Below are positions 44,631-56,251 of a DNA stretch of 64,000 bases, one piece after another. The stretch is from Hemicordylus capensis (Eukaryota > Chordata > Lepidosauria > Squamata > Cordylidae). The position numbers were made by a program, and so were the translations under genes. Position 1 is the stretch's first letter; every line of letters starts with the position of its first letter. The DNA lies in assembly GCF_027244095.1 (NCBI RefSeq), contig NC_069662.1, positions 13,480,501-13,544,500 of the forward strand, in the 5' to 3' direction. A model generated the notes under the pieces. That model worked only from the letters and a program-made list of their open reading frames with translations. It was not told the origin of the DNA and made no database searches.

Positions 44631-45659
44631 CGTGTGACTCCCAGAGGTTCTCAAGGGCAGCTAATCCCAGGCTGGGCTGCCTTTGCCTGGTATCGCTGCT
44701 TGTGAATACAGCCTCTTAGTCTACAGTTCTTCATGCTCAAGCATCTCTAGAAGTCTCAGGATTAGAGAGGAAAAAGAAGAAAAAGTGGCCACAGAGAGCC
44801 TTTCAAAGACGCTTTCCTTCGTCCTGAAAAACTATTTGTCAAACAAAAGCCAAAAGGCCCCAAAGACACTCAAATGAATCCTCAACATACCAAGCCTTGA
44901 GCCTTTATACCACAGCCAAATTACCCCTACTTTTCTAGCCTTCCATTGCTTGCATCCTCTTGACAAACAAGCAGTATTCTTCATCTCAATTATGAAGATA
45001 AGTTATGTATTGAATAATGACAACTCAGGGCATTATCAAATACTGGCCTTTTTGTCCTCAAATTTTCCATTCTGGGTACACAAGCAAGCTCAGAATTGTC
45101 ATTCTTGACTCAGACTGCATAAGGTGGATCCTTCTAGGTCCAGTCTTCTTTCAGGCACATCTCTCCAAAATGGTGGCCTTATCTTCATTTCGCCCAACAT
45201 TTCTGGCTTCACACATCACAGAAACAGTAGCAGCAGTGGGAGCTCACACCTGGCAGGAACTGGCGGCTCTCCTGTAATTACTTGCTGCAAAGACGTGTTA
45301 AGTTGTCCTATTTTATTCTCATGATCTGATGGCTGCAAGTAAGGCAAACCACCGCACAGGCCAGGAAAATGTAGTTTTAATCTTAAGTGGCACTGAAGTG
45401 GGGGAATAGATCAGGAATGCTGTAGGGGCTCTCTAATTATACTTTACATGATTCTTTGCAATGGGACCTTTTGGTGAGTCTTTAGCCTTTCTAAAGACAT
45501 GAATATGTTCTATATATAAACTAATGGTTCATTTCAGCTACTGGAAATCTAACTGATGACCATTTCCCCTCACTACTATCATGGGAATAAAGTAGAGGGA
45601 AACATTTCAGTGTATTACAGCAAGGAAAGGTCTGAGACAGGAATCAAACATCTAAAGTA
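44631..45659. other. 3' flank of gene C, nothing further recognised
   Basis: Non-coding. 45484-45600 matches the relic at 43437-43600. Confidence 0.4.
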
Positions 45660-46570
45660 TCAAGTGAGATCATACTTTTTCCTGACTACCTGCTGTCTGC
45701 TGTTCAGGTCAGGTCTGAATACAATAATGAAGCATTTGGGAAGACAGATGCAGCAGAACAATCCAGCACTAGAGGCTAAAATGGAGAAGATCTCCACAGC
45801 CACCATGTATTTCCCCTTGGTGCTCAGGTAGGTTGGCACAAAGGACACCCAAACACTGCAAAAGACCAACATGCTAAAGGTGATCAGCTTGGCCTCATTG
45901 AAAGTGCCTGGCAATTTCCTGGCCAGGAAAGCCACAGTCAAGCTGATGATGGCCAGAAGACCCATGTAACCCAGGACAAGGTAGAACATGACCTCTGACC
46001 CTTCATTGCATTGCACTATGATCTGACCAACCTGGGAGTGCATGTCCAACTCTGGAAATGGTGGGGAGGTTGACAACCAAACAGCACACATGACAGTTTG
46101 AATCAGAGAACAGACAATCATTATGTATCCTGCCATTCTTTTTCCTACCCACTTCCTCATCCTGTTTCCTGGCTTAGTGGCCATGAAGGCCAGAACCACC
46201 GTGATGGTTTTTGCCAACACGGAAGAAACAGCGATGGAAAAGATGATGCCAAAAAATGTTTGGCGGAGAAAGCAGGTCACCTTCCCGGGCTGGCCAATGA
46301 ACAGCAAGGAGCACAGAAAACAGAGCAGAAGGGCAGAGAGTAGAATACAGGTGATGGTCCAATTGTTGGCTTTAATGATAGGCGTATTGGAGAGCCGATT
46401 GAAGCTCCACATCACTACGACTGTGATGAGGGCAAAGAAAAGAGCAAGGAAAGTGAAAATGATTCCTAAGGGTTCTTCATAGGATAGGTAGGTTATTTCT
46501 TTGAAGATGCACTGAACCCGGTTTGCATTGGGATACTGATCTTCTGGGCACTTGTCACAGTGGTCCACAT
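45660..46570 (-). CDS. V2R gene C exon 6 (intact seven-transmembrane exon)
   Basis: 911 nt, the same length as gene B exon 6: [15 protein letters not shown], seven helices, [45 protein letters not shown], then stop. The acceptor is atttcag|ATGTGG. No defect is seen within the exon although the gene lacks exons 2-4. Confidence 0.9.
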
Positions 46571-46659
46571 CTGAAATGAATGAGCAAAGACTTAAATCAA
46601 TGAATCAGTGAAGAAAGACTATTTCAAACATGCTCAGAAGTTCTTCTGACTGAGAGGGC

Positions 46660-46884
46660 CAGCACAGCATAGTGCTTAGAGTGTTGGACCAGAACCGGGA
46701 AGAACCGAGTTCAAATCCCAATTCAACCATGTAACTCACTGGGTGACTCTGGGCCAGTCATGTGTCTCTAAGCCAAACCTGCTTCACAGAGATAACAATA
46801 TGCATGCACACCACTCTGAGCTCCTTGCAGGAAAAGCGGGATAGAAATGAATGAATGAATGAATGAATGAATGAATGAATGAAA
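46660..46884 (+). mobile_element. tRNA-derived SINE with (GAAT)n tail
   Basis: catagtgcttagagtgttgg (box A-like), gagttcaaatccc (box B-like), the same body as 35051-35260, then (gaat)n at 46849-46884. Lies in intron 5 of gene C. Confidence 0.8.
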
Positions 46885-47465
46885 TGTGGCAAGTAGTCAC
46901 TTCACTGAACTCCTCGATCCTCAACTTGGTAAAGAACTTGATCCTCAACTAAGTGAAGAATAGGTAATTGAGAGTGACTGGACTGATGTGATTTGATTAA
47001 TATCCACCCCACCACCACCACCCCAAAAAAGAATTGTGCAATGTTATGTAGCTAAGCTATGTATCTAAGCTGGACACTAGCTTAAAATCTTATACCTATT
47101 TCCAAAACACCTGTAAATGTTATGATCCAACCAGAGCTCCTGTGACTGCCACAAAGACCAATTTTGCTGATTAGTTTCCTGCTTCTGACTTCCAGTTGTC
47201 TTGTGATCTCCTTGTTTCTTGGTTGGCTTGTTATCATTAAAATCAAGTGTTGTCAGGCGTAATTGTTGGCTGTTGGGAGGAGGGAGCCCCAAAGAGGGAC
47301 TGGCCTGAATATTTTGAATGTTCAGAATCTGTTTAATCTGAGCAACTAATGTGACTGGTTGCTCTGATGGAGAATTCCAGAAATGTGCCGTGCATTCCAA
47401 GCTTGGAACTCTTTGACAGGTGACATGAATAAGCCATTAATGGAATGTGAATTGAATCTGCTTAC

Positions 47466-47592
47466 CCTTGTGGTTTGACACCATATTTTCAGGGCAAGGA
47501 GCACAATCGTAGCAACAAAAGTGTTGCTCCTCCCAAATGACCTTGACATGTCCAGGATGGCAGCTTTCAACACATGTGGAATGGGGTGGTAT
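47466..47592 (-). CDS. V2R gene C exon 5
   Basis: 127 nt: IPPHSTCVESCHPGHV…HFCCYDCAPCPENMVSNHK. The acceptor is tttggtag|ATACC and the donor is AAGG|gtaagc. Length and phase are identical to gene B exon 5. Confidence 0.9.
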
Positions 47593-48109
47593 CTACCAAA
47601 ACCAAAAGGAAAGATCTGTTTTTGTTTCAACCCATTCATTTCTGCCCATTCAGTGCAGGCATCTTCAGCACAAGCATCCTACCCAGCTTCAGGGGTTCTG
47701 CACACTCCCTATTCTGCATTGTCCATTACCAACTACTAGGTAGGAAAAGGGAGGAGTGATCATGTGAGAGACAAGCGCTGGGTAGGATGGCTTTTCCACC
47801 TACTTCTTAAAGAGCTGTGTGGAAGAGTTGGGCAGGACAGCACCATACTAACCAGCTCCATTCTCACCAGTGCTAACTCCCTCTCCTCCTGCTTAGTTCT
47901 TCACTAACAGATCACTGAACTTCAGGAGTGCTCCCTGATCCTAAAATTGGGAAGGGTGCTTTTCTCACCCTCTTAGTGGTCGTGTGAACAGCCTTAATGT
48001 CTGAATAGGGCTCATGACAATCTGGGGCATATCTCATGTTACAGAGCAGGGCACAAGCTTCATCTCATTTTCTTTGTGCTGGGCAGGTTGCAGGTCTTCT
48101 GGAAGTGCA
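47593..48109. other. Intron sequence, nothing recognised
   Basis: No V2R exon 4 or repeat family identified. Confidence 0.4.
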
Positions 48110-48600
48110 AGGTGTGGGTTTGTTTGTTAAAAGATTTAATGTACTGCCCAATCCACAGACTCAGGGAGGTGTACAAGGCAAGAACAGCATCCGGGATTTA
48201 AAAAGAAAAAAGAAAAGAGAGAGAAGGAGGGAGGGAGGGAGAGGGAGATTTAAAGGGCAAATGCCTGGTGGAAAAGAAACATCTTCAGTAAGATCTTAAA
48301 GGCTGAAAGGGAAGAGGTTCCCTTTCACCGAATTCCAAAGTAAAGGGGTGGCAACAGAGTAATTCCAAATTCCAAAGTGAACCGAATTCCAAAGTGAAGG
48401 GGTGGCAACAGAGTAAGCCCCTCCACAGGCCCTAGTACTATGGACCTCTCCATGGACCAGGGACCAAAAGAAGGGCAACCTGAGAACATCTCAGAGGATG
48501 GGACAGAACTGGCCAGGAGAGGCGGTCCTGAAGGTAAACATGCACTAAGCCCTGAAGAGTTTTAAAGTTGAGAACCATCACTTTGAATTGGGCCTGGAAG
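48110..48600 (-). mobile_element. L2-type LINE 3' region
   Basis: Read on the minus strand it ends …ctgagtctgtggattgggcagtacattaaatctttta, the L2-like 3' end. Upstream it has the usual …atgttctcaggttgcccttc… leader. A 28-bp piece (ccgaattccaaagtgaaggg…) is locally triplicated at 48330-48415. Confidence 0.55.
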
Positions 48601-48639
48601 CAGCCCAAGTGCAGTTATGGGGCTGCTGAAACCTCCATT

Positions 48640-49300
48640 CTTCCCTATGGAGAAAAACCTTAAAGACACGTGGGGGGGGGCTGGGGTGGCCAAGAGTGAG
48701 TGGTGGTGTAGTGCACAGAGGGTGCCAACCACCGCCATGGGTTGCTAACCCATGGGGTACTGGGTTTTGTTGTTTCTGAGGTGTTCTGATTGTAGATTCT
48801 TTGGTAGCATATGAGATTTTCAATGACAAACCATGAATCCACTCTCATTTGCTAACCTTAAAGACACATAAACTTCAAAAATCACTTAAAAATCATCCTT
48901 TTGCCCAATTCCTTTCAAATAATTCTGGAAGCTTCCTTGCCCCCCTTGGACACTATCACCCACCACACTCTGCTCTCGGCCATCCCTTTGCCCCCGAAGT
49001 GAAGCTATACATTTGCTGCAATCCTCATTATTCCCTATGAGGAATTCAAAAATACTTTTAAAATTCACCAATAATCAGAGGAGTGTTTGATTGCCTTGGG
49101 GGTTTGTGGGTGGTAGGCACCCCTGGGTTCCTACCATCCACCCCACTTTTGTGCCCCTAGGTGCTCCACAATAGGAGATAATGGGCTGGTTCATGTCTCA
49201 TTATACCCTATAAGAAAAATAATTAAAAATATTTCAAATATTCATAAAAATCATGGGAGTGTCCGATTGCTTTGGGGCTTGGGTGGTTGTTGGCACCCAT
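48640..49300. repeat. hAT-type repeat pieces
   Basis: Modules cctcattattccctatgagg, ataatgggctggttcatgtctcattataccctata and gtgtccgattgctttggggcttgggtgg are shared with 9360-9620 and 8400-8480. No clear ends. Confidence 0.45.
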
Positions 49301-49408
49301 GGGTGATCCTGCCCTGCTTTCATTTACAAGAAGTCTTAATTTTCCACCAGTTATATTGTTATGCAAATTGGGAGAAATACAATAGGAATTCTCCCTACAT
49401 TTGCTTAC

Positions 49409-49695
49409 CTTTCAAAGTGATCAAAATTTACTTCATCCCTCTCATCTGTACGTAAATGTGGTCTTTCTCCAAAGGTGAGTTTATGCACAGGGAATACAAT
49501 AATAGATGCCATTTCACCCAGTATAATATCACCTGCTGAGGGACATGATTGCATTTGAACCCCTGGCCGCCAGCTACAGATCTTGGACCCCAATCTCTTG
49601 CTGCAAGAGCAAGGAAGAACAAAAAGCAAAGGCAGCAGCAAAACCAGTCGAAATACTCGCAGACTTTGATTCCATTTCCACCTGCACACCTGCAT
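49409..49695 (-). CDS. V2R gene C exon 1
   Basis: Chosen start ATG 49695 (MQVCRWKWNQ), since it gives a leader LVLLLPLLFVLPCSCS and a length (287 nt) near that of genes A/B. In-frame ATGs at 49737 and 49806 are possible. It then reads SAGDIILGEMASIIVFPVHK, the V2R exon-1 consensus. The donor is GAAAG|gtaagc. Phase 2 like the others. Confidence 0.8.
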
Positions 49696-50419
49696 TGTCA
49701 CTGATAGATACAGCAACACCACAATGGGCAGCACCATTTCTGGAGGAAGCCTTAGATAACCACCCTCAAAGCTTGGAGAAAATATCTTGGTTACATCGAC
49801 ATACAAATTCCAAAGTGTGGCTTATGGTCTGAAAGATGCAGCATAAGAAAGAACTCAGGTGGGCAGAGCCCAGGTGGCTTCAGTTCAAACTCCTGGATGT
49901 GGCTGTGGCAAACATTGTTTCAAAGAGAGTCTTTGTAGATGTTTGTGTGATAATTTTGCAGAAAGCCTCTGGTTTGCTGCTTGGCCCCTACCCAAAGAAA
50001 CAGTGCGAAATCACACCAATTCCAATAATTATAGGGCTGAGGACCATCAACTTTCCCTTGGTAGTAAAGTCTGCATAGCTGAAGAAAACATGGTTATTTT
50101 GCTACTCCTTAACAAATACATGCTGAACAATGGGTCAGTGCAGGGATTTTGCTATTCTGGGAATCAAGGGATATTTCCACTTGTGGGGACTGGGCCTAAT
50201 TTGTTGGATGGAGGATGACAAATGCAACCTTCTGAGAAATCCCAGTCAGGCAATGGGCCAAGAGAAATGAGGAGGGAGATGTAATTATTCTCAATGCCCC
50301 TATTTCTCACTCTTTCTTCCAAATTAGCACTCTGATGCACATACATGAAGACAATATTGGAAAAGCAACTAATATATTTCTTTTTCGGCATCTTAAAGCC
50401 TATAGAGTAGCAGGTGTAT
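49696..50419. other. 5' flank of gene C, nothing recognised
   Basis: Lacks the conserved flank block seen upstream of genes A and B. Confidence 0.4.
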
Positions 50420-53400
50420 GTTTCTTCGGGGATTCTTCAGTGCCGAGTTAATGGCACTGATGCTTCAGCGCTCTTGAGCAGGGATTCATCCTGTGGGCCA
50501 CCATCCAGCTGTTCCAAATGAAGGAACCATAAGGAAAAGAGCTGCAGAAGCTCCTTAAACCAAGTGCCCAGTGCTAGAGAGCCAATATATCTAACCCCAT
50601 CCCCAAACAGGAAATGACTCTCATTCATGGCCTTATACAGAAGATGAAGGCCCTCGAGCACACCAAGGCAGTTCCTCCAGAAATAGCGGCCGGCCTGTCC
50701 AAGGTGCCTGGAAAGCCCCATAAGTGTGCGTGGGGAGCATCCAGGGCACAGTTGCTAAAATCTTTAACTGCTAGATTGACGCCAATGGAGCAAGGAGCAT
50801 CACCATCTGGGCCAGTCAGGCCCAGCAACCCGTCGGACCAGCCTGTGGTGGTTCCAGATGATTCCAACGTGGGGGTTGCAGTGCAGCAAGGAGCAGAAGG
50901 ACCCACTGCAACGGAGCCAGCAGCATCCATCCCTCTGGGTGAGCTTGAGCCAGTTGCACCACAGAGCAGTACCAACCAGTGGCCACTGTTCCCCTGGCCA
51001 ATACCGGCGGCCGAGGGATGGGGCATTGCCCTTTGGTGGGCTCCATACACACAGCAGTGGGCACCTGGGCCTGTAGAGCAGGTGCCTGTGGCCTCAGCCA
51101 GCACGCAAGGGATTGCAGAGCAGGTAATGGCAGGGGGCAGTACCACCTTCAGGTGCGCCTATGGTGAGTGCTACTCAGGAGTCAGGTTTTTATCCAAGGG
51201 GGTCATGCCTTCGCCACAGCATTCTCCTTATGGGGCCTTGGGCCTGCTGCTAAGAGATCACCTCTTGCCGGCAACCAAGGAGAAGATCTTAAAAGGGGAG
51301 TTTGTGGACATTTTTTCACTGCTCTTCAGGGAGCCCAAGGCGAAGCATAAAGAAGGGGAGTCCTGTAAGGACCATGAGGCAACCCAACGGAAACTGGTAG
51401 AGAAATCTTGGAACAACTGGCTTTCCGGTTATACAATTTATATGGGGGTTGTTTTGAGGTCCTGGCCAGTGAAAGGCCTGGCCCTAGTTAAGTATTTAGA
51501 CATTATTCATAGGGCAGTCTTTTACTTCGCAGGTTCTGCCTGGGTCAGGTATGACAGATGTTTTAGGATGTGGGTGGATGTGGGTGGCATTAGACCCCAC
51601 CCTGCCTTGGGATGTGCCCCATTTGGAGCTTTGGGTACTCATCATGTCACCAACACGCCCAATAGAGGGTGATAGGTCCAATAGCAGACATCTCCTTTCT
51701 AGACCAATGGCCGCGGCATCCCCGGCGGGGATGGGCCAGCAGTGGGTTCAACCCCACTTGTTATGCTGGGAATACAATAGCAGCGGCCACTGTGGTAGGC
51801 AAACCTGCAGATTCAGACATGCCTGTGGCCTGTGTGGGGCCAAGCACACAAGTTCCGCTTGCCCGTGGGATCGGGGGTGGGGAGCGGGGCCCAGACCCAG
51901 GCCAGGTGGTAACAAAAAGGGGGGGCCCCAACACCCCCTTTTGGTTAAATGGGCCCAGTCCAATTAGGTTGTTAGTTTTAGAGCGGCTGTTGGTTGATTA
52001 TCCTGATATGAAAGTGACTGCCTTGTTGAGTTCAGGTTTTCGGGAGGGTTTCAGGATTCCTTCCACATCATGTCGGGTTGCTTTCACATCTAGAAAACCT
52101 CAGATCCATAACGGGCATGGAAGAGGTGGTGACAAAGAAGATAGGTAAAGAGGTGCTGGCGGGTAGGATGTCCAGCCCCTTTGATGACCCTCCCTTTTCC
52201 AACTTAAGGGTATCGCCACTGGGGGTGGTCCCTAAGAAGACCCCGGGCAATTTCACCTGATACACCATCTGTTGTATCCCAGAGGGGTTTCTGTTAATGA
52301 TGGGATCCTGGATCACCTCTGCTCTGTTTGCTGCACATCCTTTGATGTAGCGGTGAGCATGGTGAGGGAACAGGGGGTTGGCGCTTTACTGGGTAAGTGT
52401 GGCATTGAATCCGCCTTTCGCCTGCTGCCTGCATCTAGATGATTTTGACTTGCTAGGCTTTTCCTATGCCCATTGTCGTGGCTGTGCACATATGGGCTGG
52501 GGAGTTTGCCAACTCCATGGTCCATTTTTGATGCGACAATCAGGCGGTGGTCCAAGTAGTTCACTCCCAAACCTCTCACTGCCCTCGGGTCATGGGCCTC
52601 CTGTGGGCCTTTGTCCTTCAGTGCTTAAGTGCCAATATCTGGTTTGTAGCTAGGCATGTTTCCAGGCTTCAGAATAACATCGCTGATGCCATGTCTCATT
52701 TTCAGTTGGAAGCCCTCTGGAGGCTTGGCACGTAGAGGCACCGTGGGCTATCAAGTAGGGGTGTGCAATTCGGGATTTTGGGTGATTCGGCTCGGACCCG
52801 AACCGAATCACCCCTGTTCTGTTTTGTGCCCGAATCTGGGTCACCCGAATCACCCTTGATTCGGTTCGGATTTGGATTTAATCCGAATCCGAATCGATTC
52901 GGGGGGTAAAAAGGGGCCTAGGGACAAAATTTTGGGGTGGGGTGGTAGCGCCCAATGGTTAGAGTCTACCACCCCAATTTCGGGGGGATTGGGCAAAATC
53001 CTGATTTTTGGTGAATTTTTAAAGTTTTAGTGACTTTGGGGCAGTTCGGGGGCATAGCATGGGATCTGGGCAAAAGAAGTGGGGTGGGGTGGTAGTGCCT
53101 AATGGGTGCAGGCTACCACACCAATTTCAGGGGGATTGGGCCAAGGGCTGATTTTTGGTAAATTTCTGAAAATTTCATGTCTTTGGGGCAGATTGGGGCA
53201 TATTGGGGCAGAAAGTGGGGCCTGGGGCAGAATAGTGGGGTGGGGTGGTAGTGCCTCATGGGTTCAGGATACCACCCCAATTTCAGGGGGTTTGGACAAA
53301 GGGCTGATTTTTTGAGAATTTTTGAAGTTTTAGTGACTTTGGGGCAGTTTGGGGGCAGAAAGTGGATCTGCCCCAAAATAGTGGGGGTGGGGTGGTAGTG

Positions 53401-55160
53401 CCTCATGGGTGGAGGCTACCACCCCCATTTCAGGGGGATTGGGCAGAGGGCTGATTTTTTTAGAATTTTTGAAGTTTGGGTGTCTTTGGGGCAGATTGGG
53501 GGCAGAAAGTGGATCTGCCCCAAAGGAGTGGGGTGGGCTGGTAGATAGTGCCTAATGGGTGGAGGCTACCACCCATCCCCAATTTAAGAGTGATTGGGCA
53601 GAGGGGTGAATTATGGTGAATTTATTTGTATGAGGTTTGTCTTCATAAGGTGAAGTGTGCTAAAGTGATTACTTCCTCATATTATTCATAGTAAAGGAAA
53701 GTGTGAAAAAGTGAAAGTGGGGTCATGAGAGTTGTTTAATTGAAAAAAATCTCATTTGCTATGATAGAATGAGAATTCACACCTCAGAAAAAACTTCTGA
53801 GGTGTGAATTCTCATTCTATCATAGCAAATGAGATATTTTTCAATTAAACAATTCTCATGACCCCACTTTCACTTTTTCACACTTACTATGAATATGAGG
53901 AAGTAATCAATTTAGCACACTTCACCTTATGAAGACAAACCTCATAAAAATAAATTCACCAGAATTCCCCCCTCTGCCCAATCACTCTTAAATTGGGGAT
54001 GGGTGGTAGCCTCCACCCATTAGGCACTATCTACCAGCCCACCCCACTCCTTTGGGGCAGATCCACTTTCTGCCCCCAATCTGCCCCAAAGACACCCAAA
54101 CTTCAAAAATTCTCAAAAAATCAGCCCTCTGCCCAATCCCCCTGAAATGGGGGTGGTAGCCTCCACCCATGAGGCACTACCACCCCACCCCACTATTTTG
54201 GGGCAGATCCACTTTCTGCCCCCAAACTGCCCCAAAGTCACTAAAACTTCAAAAATTCTCAAAAAATCAGCCCTTTGTCCAATCCCCCTAAAATTGGGGT
54301 GGTATCCTGAACCCATGAGGCACTACCACCCCACCCCACTATTCTGCCCCAGGCCCCACTTTCTGCCCCAATATGCCCCAATCTGCCCCAAAGACATGAA
54401 ATTTTCAGAAATTTACCAAAAATCAGCCCTTGGCCCAATCCCCCTGAAATTGGGGTGGTAGCCTGCACCCATTAGGCACTACCACCCCACCCCACTCCTT
54501 TTGCCCAGATACCATGCTATGCCCCCGAACTGCCCCAAATTCACTAAAACTTTAAAAATTCACCAAAAATCAACCGTGAACCGAATCACCCGAATTTTTC
54601 ATACCCGAAATTCGGGTGATTCGGCTCGTGCCCGAAAAATATCGGGGGACATTGGGGGTGATTCGGTTCGGCCCCGAATCACCCGAAATTGTTCGTTTCG
54701 GGCACAGATCGTTCTGTGCCCGAAATTTTTTGCACATCCCTACTATCAAGGCTTCCTTGGCGCCTGGTACCAGGGTCAGTTATCAGTCCAAGGTTGCAGC
54801 TTTTGCCACCTTCAGGAGAGGGGAGGGCCTTACAGAGGAGTGGCCGGTTCCTGTGGAACATTTAATGCAGTTCCTGGTGTCTCTTTATGGGACAGGTAAG
54901 GCTGTCTCTACCATGGGTGGCTACATGTCTGCCTTGTCATTTAAGGTGCAGGTCAGGGGCATGCTAGATAACACCAGGGACCCCCGGGTGAAGAGGATGC
55001 TCAAGGGCTGGTCTAGAAGGCTCCCCAAATGTCCAGATCAGAGGAGGCCACTGACACTTAATGTGGTGACAGCCTTTGTTCGGCACCTGCCAGTTTGCTG
55101 CCATTCGCAGAGGCAACACTGATGAAGGCAGCTTCCTTGGTCTCCTTCTTTGGGGCTTTT
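50420..55160 (+). mobile_element. DIRS-like tyrosine-recombinase retrotransposon (fossil)
   Basis: Plus-strand fossil split by the hAT-type foldback at 52756-54742. Parts: a gag-like region (about 50610-51670), a reverse transcriptase/RNase H region (about 51960-52735, with SPLGVVPKKTPG), and the N-terminal half of a tyrosine recombinase (about 54755-55125, YQSKVAAFATFRRGEGLTEEW, then GWSRRLPKCPDQRRPL). Broken at several places, lacks terminal repeats, and stops short where a CR1 piece begins. Old by the look of it, though the gag-like part is still long and open. Confidence 0.75.
52756..54742. mobile_element. Giant foldback hAT-type element (about 2 kb palindrome)
   Basis: Termini TAGGGGTGTGCAA and …TTGCACATCCCTA. 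Perfect 8-bp target duplication CTATCAAG (52748-52755, 54743-54750). Two inverted arms of nearly 1 kb meet at about 53793 around the loop aaaaaac (…tcacacctcagaa/ttctgaggtgtga…). Each arm has about five tandem units of roughly 147 bp, marked by ggtggggtggtag at about 52940, 53087, 53240, 53388 and 53535 on the left, then an A/T-rich inner 200 bp. Repetitive open frames on both strands arise from the units and are not genes. Inserted in the DIRS-like fossil. Confidence 0.93.
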
Positions 55161-55164
55161 AGAT

Positions 55165-55487
55165 TATGGAATTCAACTTGTGGAATTCTCTGCCACAAGA
55201 TGAGGTGACAGCCAACAACCTGGATGGCTTTAAGAGGGCATTGGATAACTTTGTGGAGGAGAGGTCTATCAATGGCTACTAGTCAGAGGGCTATAGGCCA
55301 CCTCCAGCCTCAGAGGCAAGATGCCTCCAAGCAACAGTTCCAGGGGAATAACAGCAGCAGAGAGGGCATGCCCTCCATTCCTGCCTGTAGGGTTCCAGCA
55401 GCATCTGGTGAGCCACTGTGTGAAACAGGATGCTGGAGATGGGCCTTGGGCCTGATCCAGCAAGACTGTTCTTATGTTCTTATTTTC
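55165..55487 (+). mobile_element. CR1 LINE 3' end
   Basis: attatggaattcaacttg…tctgccacaaga … gggccttgggcctgatccagcaagactgttcttatgttctta, the standard CR1 3' end. Bounded on the left by the DIRS-like fossil and on the right by V2R coding sequence. Confidence 0.85.
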
Positions 55488-55753
55488 TAAGGAGAAAAGA
55501 AAGCAAAAATGAGGAGCAGAGCATAAGATACAAATGATTCTCCAGTTATTGGCTTTAAGAATAGGAATATTGGACAGCTGAGTGAATCCCCATATCACTA
55601 CGACTGTGATCAGTGCAAAGAAAAGAGCAAAGAAAGCAAAAACAATCCCTAAGGGTTCCTCATAGGATAGGTAGGTTATTTCTTTGAAGATGCATTTATC
55701 CTGGTTTGCGTTTGGATACTGGTCTTCTGGCTACTTGTCACTGTGGTCTGCAT
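55488..55753 (-). pseudogene. V2R fragment D: 5' part of exon 6
   Basis: Acceptor ttcag|ATGCAGACC, then [20 protein letters not shown]…[27 protein letters not shown]…NNWRIICILCS. It ends within TM2 at the CR1 junction. One linker Cys is Ser and the next (in CPEDQ) is a stop, so it is a pseudogene. Closest in wording to gene C exon 6 ([17 protein letters not shown]). Confidence 0.88.
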
Positions 55754-56249
55754 CTGAAATCAATGAGCAAAGACTGAAATATATGAATTAAGACTATTTC
55801 AAACATGCTCAGAGGTTCTTCTGACTCAGATGGCATCAATTATTGAGTGACAAGAACTGAAGCATTCAGTAGCATTTCATATGCCGACTCCCAACCATTA
55901 GACTATTTATTTATTTGATTTATTTAAATCAAACCCAAAGCTCATTCTGCGCCTCTGGAGGGGAGGCTAAGCTGGCAGGACTGGCAATGCTGAGGTGGGA
56001 ATCTGCTAAATGGCTAGCTGACCCCGCATCCCACTCCTTCCCCGGCCAATCACACAAGGTCTTGGGGCTGTCAGGTAAGGGGGTGGGACAAAAGACGCAT
56101 CCCCCTTGCACGAAGCCAAGGGATGGGGCATTAGTGAGGATTAGTGAGGATTTAGTGTGGATTTCAGTCACCATTAAAAAATCTAATTGGTTCAAAATAT
56201 ATCTATTTTTCTAATAGATTTCTATCTGACCCTTCAACACATTACTACT
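55754..56249. other. Intergenic, nothing recognised
   Basis: 55754-55830 continues the V2R intron-5 sequence seen next to gene C exon 6 (aaatcaatgagcaaagactgaaat…tcaaacatgctcag). The rest is unassigned. Confidence 0.45.
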
Positions 56250-56251
56250 AG

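Larger units (their letters stand above)
45660..49695 (-). pseudogene. V2R gene C: exons 1, 5 and 6 only
   Basis: Three V2R exons in the right order on the minus strand: exon 1 (49695-49409), exon 5 (47592-47466) and exon 6 (46570-45660). The 1.8 kb between exons 1 and 5 is L2 and hAT-type repeat with no trace of exons 2-4, so the ligand-binding domain is gone. Joining exon 1 (phase 2) straight to exon 5 (phase 0) would not keep frame. Each remaining exon is open, and exons 5 and 6 join in phase as in gene B. This suggests a recent internal deletion of an intact gene, or use of exons 5-6 by a transcript not visible here. Confidence 0.75.

Noticed and set aside
50625-51146. 173-codon antisense frame
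   Set aside because: Shadow of the gag-like coding region on the plus strand.
53106-54468. Several matching open frames with a repeated NCPKVTKTSKILKKSA-like protein
   Set aside because: They are translations of the 147-bp tandem units on both arms of the palindrome; the same peptide on both strands follows from the inverted repeat.
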